Source: JBFKAV01 sp041621405 (lineage in GTDB: Bacteria > Pseudomonadota > Alphaproteobacteria > Rhodobacterales > Rhodobacteraceae). Taken from it: a DNA stretch of 7,522 nucleotides. Positions 4,796 to 7,522 of this stretch are shown one piece after another. Location of the stretch: positions 1 to 7,522 of the forward strand of contig JBFKAV010000163.1 of assembly GCA_041621405.1 (NCBI GenBank), given 5' to 3'. Position 1 is the stretch's first letter, and each line of letters begins with the position of its first letter. The notes under the pieces are model-generated. The model was not told the DNA's origin. It worked only from the letters and a program-made list of their open reading frames with translations, and made no database searches. Both the position numbers and the translations under genes were made by a program.

Positions 4796-6654
4796 CTCAA
4801 GCCAAGGACGGACCGGCCACAGGGCATGAGGTGATCCAGGCGCAGCTCAGGACGCTGGGTCAGGGCCCGGGCGTCTACCGGATGCTCGATGCCCAGAGCC
4901 AGGTCCTCTACGTCGGCAAGGCTCGGAACCTGAAGGCGCGGGTCAGTGCCTACGCGCGGCCCTCGGGGCATTCGCCGCGGACCGCCCGGATGATCACCGA
5001 GACCGCGGCGATGATGTTCCTCACGACGGAGACGGAGACCGAGGCGCTACTTCTGGAGCAGAACCTGATCAAGCAGCTGAAGCCGCGCTACAACGTGCTC
5101 CTGCGCGACGACAAGTCGTTCCCGAACATCCTGGTGGCCAAGGCGCACGCCTTCCCGCAGATCAAGAAGCACCGGGGCGCGAAGCGCGAGGCGGGGAGCT
5201 ACTACGGCCCCTTCGCCTCGGCCGGCGCGGTGAACCGAACGCTGAACCAGCTGCAGAAAGTGTTCCTCTTGCGCAATTGCTCGGATGCGACCTTCGCCGC
5301 CCGCACGCGACCCTGCCTGCTCTACCAGATCAAGCGCTGCTCGGCGCCGTGCGTCGGCCATATCTCCGAGGCGGATTATGCCGCGCTGGTGGCCGATGCC
5401 GAGCGGTTCCTGCAGGGCAAGACGACCCGGGTGCAGGCGGGTCTCGCGGCCGAGATGCAGGCGGCCTCGGAGGCGACCGAGTTCGAGCGGGCGGCGGCCC
5501 TGCGCGACCGGATCCGGGCGCTGACCCAGGTGCAGTCGGCGCAGGGGATCAACCCCGAGGGCGTGGCCGAGGCCGATGTCGTGGCGCTGCACATGGAGGG
5601 CGGCCAGGCCTGCGTGCAGGTGTTCTTCATCCGCGCGCACCAGAACTGGGGCAACCGCGATTTCTACCCGCGCACCGGGTCGGGGGCGGCGGAGGCGGAG
5701 GTACTCGAGGCCTTCCTCGGGCAGTTCTACGACACCCGCGAGCCGCCGAAGCTGATCCTCCTTTCGCACCCGATCGAGGACGTGGACCTGATGCAGGCGG
5801 CGCTGTCGCAGAAGCTCGGGCGGAAGGTGGAGATCGCGGTGCCCATGCGCGGCGAGAAGGTCGAGCTGGTTGCGCACGCGGCGCGGAACGCGCGCGAGAG
5901 CCTTGCCCGCCGGATGTCGGAATCGGCGACCCAGGCGCGTCTCCTTGAGGGGCTGGCCGAGGCGTTCGGCCTCGAAGCGCCGCCGCGGCGGATCGAGGTC
6001 TACGACAACAGCCACATCCAGGGTGCCGACGCGGTGGGGGCGATGGTGGTGGCGGGGCCGGAGGGCCTGGTCAAGTCGCAGTACCGGAAGTTCAACATCA
6101 AGGGCGCCGAGCTGACCCCGGGCGACGATTTCGGGATGATGCGCGAGGTGCTGACCCGGCGCTTCCAGCGGCTGTTGAAGGAGGATCCGGACCGCGAGAC
6201 CGAAGCCTGGCCGGACCTCCTGCTGATCGACGGCGGGCAGGGGCAGGTCTCGGCGGTCGCGGGGATCCTCGCCGACCTCGGGGTGGACGATCTCGCGGTG
6301 ATCGGCGTCGCCAAGGGCATCGACCGTGATGCCGGCAAGGAGGAATTCCACCGCCCGGGCGAGTCGCCCTTCGCGCTCAGGCGCGGCGACCCGGTGCTCT
6401 ACTTCCTGCAACGCCTGCGCGACGAGGCCCATCGCTTCGCCATCGGCGCGCACCGGGCGCGGCGGGCGAAGGCAGTGGCGGCGACGCCCCTGGACGAGAT
6501 CCCGGGCGTCGGCGCGGCGCGGAAGCGGGCGCTGCTGTCGCATTTCGGCTCCGCCAAGGCGGTGGCGCGGGCGGGGGTGGAGGACCTGAAGGCGGTGGAC
6601 GGCATCTCCGCGGCGATGGCGCAGGCGGTCTACGACTATTTCCACGCCGGCTGA
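4792..6654 (+). CDS. uvrC: excinuclease ABC subunit C (UvrC)
   Basis: The 620-residue product is the dual-incision nuclease of nucleotide excision repair, recruited to the UvrB-DNA complex at lesions. Domains in order: GIY-YIG nuclease for the 3' cut (GVY 27-29, YVGKARNLKARV 40-51, Glu89 in LLLEQNLIK); a cysteine set at 163, 175, 183 and 187 with the same 12-8-4 spacing as the reported iron-sulfur ligands of E. coli UvrC; the UVR motif that pairs with UvrB (about 221-244); the RNase H-like nuclease for the 5' cut, with likely acids Asp405 (YDNSHIQG) and Asp480 (LIDGGQGQ) and His547 (DEAHRFA); and tandem helix-hairpin-helix DNA-binding motifs (about 565-620). Length is normal and no key residue is missing. 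ATG 4792 has only a weak binding site and overlaps the stop of a short leader frame, so its translation may be coupled. Confidence 0.97.
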   Translation: MTQAKDGPATGHEVIQAQLRTLGQGPGVYRMLDAQSQVLYVGKARNLKARVSAYARPSGHSPRTARMITETAAMMFLTTETETEALLLEQNLIKQLKPRYNVLLRDDKSFPNILVAKAHAFPQIKKHRGAKREAGSYYGPFASAGAVNRTLNQLQKVFLLRNCSDATFAARTRPCLLYQIKRCSAPCVGHISEADYAALVADAERFLQGKTTRVQAGLAAEMQAASEATEFERAAALRDRIRALTQVQSAQGINPEGVAEADVVALHMEGGQACVQVFFIRAHQNWGNRDFYPRTGSGAAEAEVLEAFLGQFYDTREPPKLILLSHPIEDVDLMQAALSQKLGRKVEIAVPMRGEKVELVAHAARNARESLARRMSESATQARLLEGLAEAFGLEAPPRRIEVYDNSHIQGADAVGAMVVAGPEGLVKSQYRKFNIKGAELTPGDDFGMMREVLTRRFQRLLKEDPDRETEAWPDLLLIDGGQGQVSAVAGILADLGVDDLAVIGVAKGIDRDAGKEEFHRPGESPFALRRGDPVLYFLQRLRDEAHRFAIGAHRARRAKAVAATPLDEIPGVGAARKRALLSHFGSAKAVARAGVEDLKAVDGISAAMAQAVYDYFHAG

Positions 6655-6703
6655 CGGGATTGCCGGGCAGCACGCCGGTCTGCGCCGGCCCCGATCCTGT
6701 TCC

Positions 6704-6721
6704 CCGGGGCGACAGCCCCGG
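6704..6721. terminator. GC hairpin downstream of uvrC
   Basis: CCGGGGC (6704-6710) pairs perfectly with GCCCCGG (6715-6721) around a GACA loop, a 7-bp stem, 50 bases past the uvrC stop. The following sequence is pyrimidine-rich but has no T-run. A plausible 3'-end structure between convergent genes. Confidence 0.4.
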
Positions 6722-6812
6722 TTCGCGCCCGTCCCGCCCCGTCTCGCCGAAGGCGTGCCTCCGGCACGACGCGGGCGCGAAGTCGCGCCCACCCTCGCCC
6801 CGGGCGCGAACC
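6720..6812. repeat. 12-bp perfect inverted repeat enclosing the twin hairpins
   Basis: GGTTCGCGCCCG (6720-6731) and CGGGCGCGAACC (6801-6812) are exact reverse complements 69 bases apart. The two hairpins at 6754-6790 lie between them, so the RNA could fold into a branched structure. The left arm overlaps the distal end of the hairpin at 6704-6721 by two bases and could also pair with GGGCGCGAA at 6773-6781, giving competing folds. Confidence 0.5.
6754..6790. terminator. two adjacent GC hairpins between uvrC and phhA
   Basis: CGTGCC (6754-6759) pairs with GGCACG (6763-6768) around TCC, and GGGCGCG (6773-6779) pairs with CGCGCCC (6784-6790) around AAGT. Both stems are perfect and only four bases apart. 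They lie in the convergent gap, where they could end or protect transcripts from either side. No T-tract on either strand, so intrinsic termination is uncertain. Confidence 0.4.
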
Positions 6813-6862
6813 TCGTTGTCCGGCCATGACGGCGGGGAGTTGTGCGGCGTTTCGGCCCTTCC

Positions 6863-7522
6863 CTATGCCGCTTCGTCGAACCGCGGCGGCAGGTCGCCGA
6901 GGCGCTTGGCCTTGTCGATCAGGCCGGCAATGTCGGCGTCGAGCGCCGCCTCGAGCGCCGCGAAGCTCTCGATCACGAAATAGAGCGGCTGGACGATGTC
7001 GATCCGGTAGGGGGTGCGGAACACGGTGAGAAGGTCGAAGGGCAGGGTCTCGGCCTTCCCGGAGCTGGCGTGGGCGGCTTCCGAGGGCGAGGAGACGATG
7101 CCGGCGCCATAGGCGCGGACGCCCTCGGGCGTCTCGACCAGACCGAACTCGACGGTGAACCAGAACAGCCGGAAGAGGCGCCAGGAGTACGGCTTGCCGA
7201 GGGCGACGGCGAACTTGCCGAAGCGCTCGATGAAGGCGGCGTAGGCGGGGTTCGCGAGCAGCGGGCAGTGGCCGAAGACCTCGTGGAAGATGTCGGGCTC
7301 CTCGATGTAGTCCATGTCCTCCCGCCGGCGGAGGAAGGTGGCGACCGGGAACTTGCGGCGGGCGAGGAGCGCGAAGAACTGAGACGGCGGGATGATCGCC
7401 GGCACACCCTCGACACCGGCGCCGGTAAGCCGGCCGAGGCGGGCGTCGATCTCGGCGATCTGCGGCACGGCGCGGTCGCTGAGGCCCAGCGCCTTCACGC
7501 CGTCGAAGTATTCCGGCGCGAC
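6863..7522 (-). CDS. phhA: phenylalanine 4-monooxygenase, 5' end outside the window
   Basis: The visible 219 codons run from the window edge to TAG at 6865-6863. The enzyme hydroxylates phenylalanine to tyrosine using a tetrahydropterin, O2 and non-haem Fe(II). The iron ligands are visible: FHEVFGH gives two histidines five residues apart (fragment residues 80 and 85), and WFTVEFG gives the glutamate 40 residues later (125), the same spacing as in human PAH (His285, His290, Glu330). The substrate-side stretch PPSQFFALLARRKFP also fits the family. Coding clearly continues to base 7522 (VAPEYFDG before the first GTG at 7498), so that GTG is not the start; bacterial PhhA is about 260-290 residues, so roughly 40-70 are missing. 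It converges on uvrC. The pteridine-reductase-like gene at 3684-4466 is a candidate supplier of its cofactor. Confidence 0.95.
   Translation of the reverse strand, partial: VAPEYFDGVKALGLSDRAVPQIAEIDARLGRLTGAGVEGVPAIIPPSQFFALLARRKFPVATFLRRREDMDYIEEPDIFHEVFGHCPLLANPAYAAFIERFGKFAVALGKPYSWRLFRLFWFTVEFGLVETPEGVRAYGAGIVSSPSEAAHASSGKAETLPFDLLTVFRTPYRIDIVQPLYFVIESFAALEAALDADIAGLIDKAKRLGDLPPRFDEAA

Larger units (their letters stand above)
4555..4798. promoter_or_regulatory. cluster of four GANTC (CcrM-type methylation) sites
   Basis: GATTC at 4555-4559, GAATC at 4674-4678, GAATC at 4773-4777 and GACTC at 4794-4798 (inside the uvrC start) are four GANTC sites in 244 bases. By eye I count only six more in the remaining 7.3 kb. 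CcrM methylation of GANTC in alphaproteobacterial promoters ties transcription to the cell cycle (known mainly from Caulobacter). A methylation role here is inference. Confidence 0.4.

Noticed and set aside
5047..6792. 581-codon open frame on the minus strand opposite uvrC
   Set aside because: Shadow frame of a GC-rich gene: composition is dominated by Arg, His, Leu and Pro, with no domain. The plus-strand frame is unmistakable UvrC.

Overview
The window is GC-rich chromosomal DNA (coding parts are strongly GC-biased at third positions). It looks like an alphaproteobacterium, most likely of the Rhodobacteraceae. The grounds are gene content and style: a short SohB/SppA-like S49 peptidase without a membrane anchor, a UvrC of alphaproteobacterial type, a PTR1-like short-chain reductase, a clustering of GANTC (CcrM-type) sites in a promoter region, and GC-rich post-gene hairpins ending in a purine-rich 'TTTGGAACAAGAGGAAGAAG' tail that resembles an intergenic element common in that family (the last point is from memory, not a search). 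No mobile element, CRISPR array, tRNA or rRNA is visible.

Layout. Positions 1-36 may be the last codons of a plus-strand gene. They are followed by two strong hairpins and the tail element, which face the 3' end of a minus-strand FAD-linked D-lactate dehydrogenase (150-1544). A 92-bp divergent gap leads into a tight plus-strand operon: S49 peptidase (1637-2440), a 58-residue membrane-anchored zinc-ribbon-like protein (2442-2618), a sodium/calcium antiporter (2629-3672) and a PTR1/FolM-like pteridine reductase (3684-4466). The gaps are 1, 10 and 11 bases.

Next is a 325-base, AT-enriched control region (4467-4791). It holds a perfect DnaA box, the first of a cluster of GANTC sites, and a 37-codon leader reading frame with its own ribosome binding site, whose stop overlaps the uvrC start as ATGA. 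Full-length uvrC follows (4792-6654). A 208-base convergent gap contains three GC hairpins and a 12-bp inverted repeat. It separates uvrC from a minus-strand phenylalanine 4-hydroxylase gene (6863 to beyond the window end), which is cut at its 5' end.

How the genes fit together. Most of this is housekeeping metabolism: D-lactate oxidation into the respiratory chain, envelope or cytosolic proteolysis, cation exchange, and nucleotide excision repair. The functional link worth following is that the SDR carries the Asp-Tyr-Lys catalytic set of pteridine reductases rather than the usual Ser-Tyr-Lys, and lies about 2.4 kb from a phenylalanine hydroxylase, an enzyme that needs a tetrahydropterin cofactor. 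The most unusual sequence structure is the uvrC leader region. I did not find a clearly new multi-gene system.
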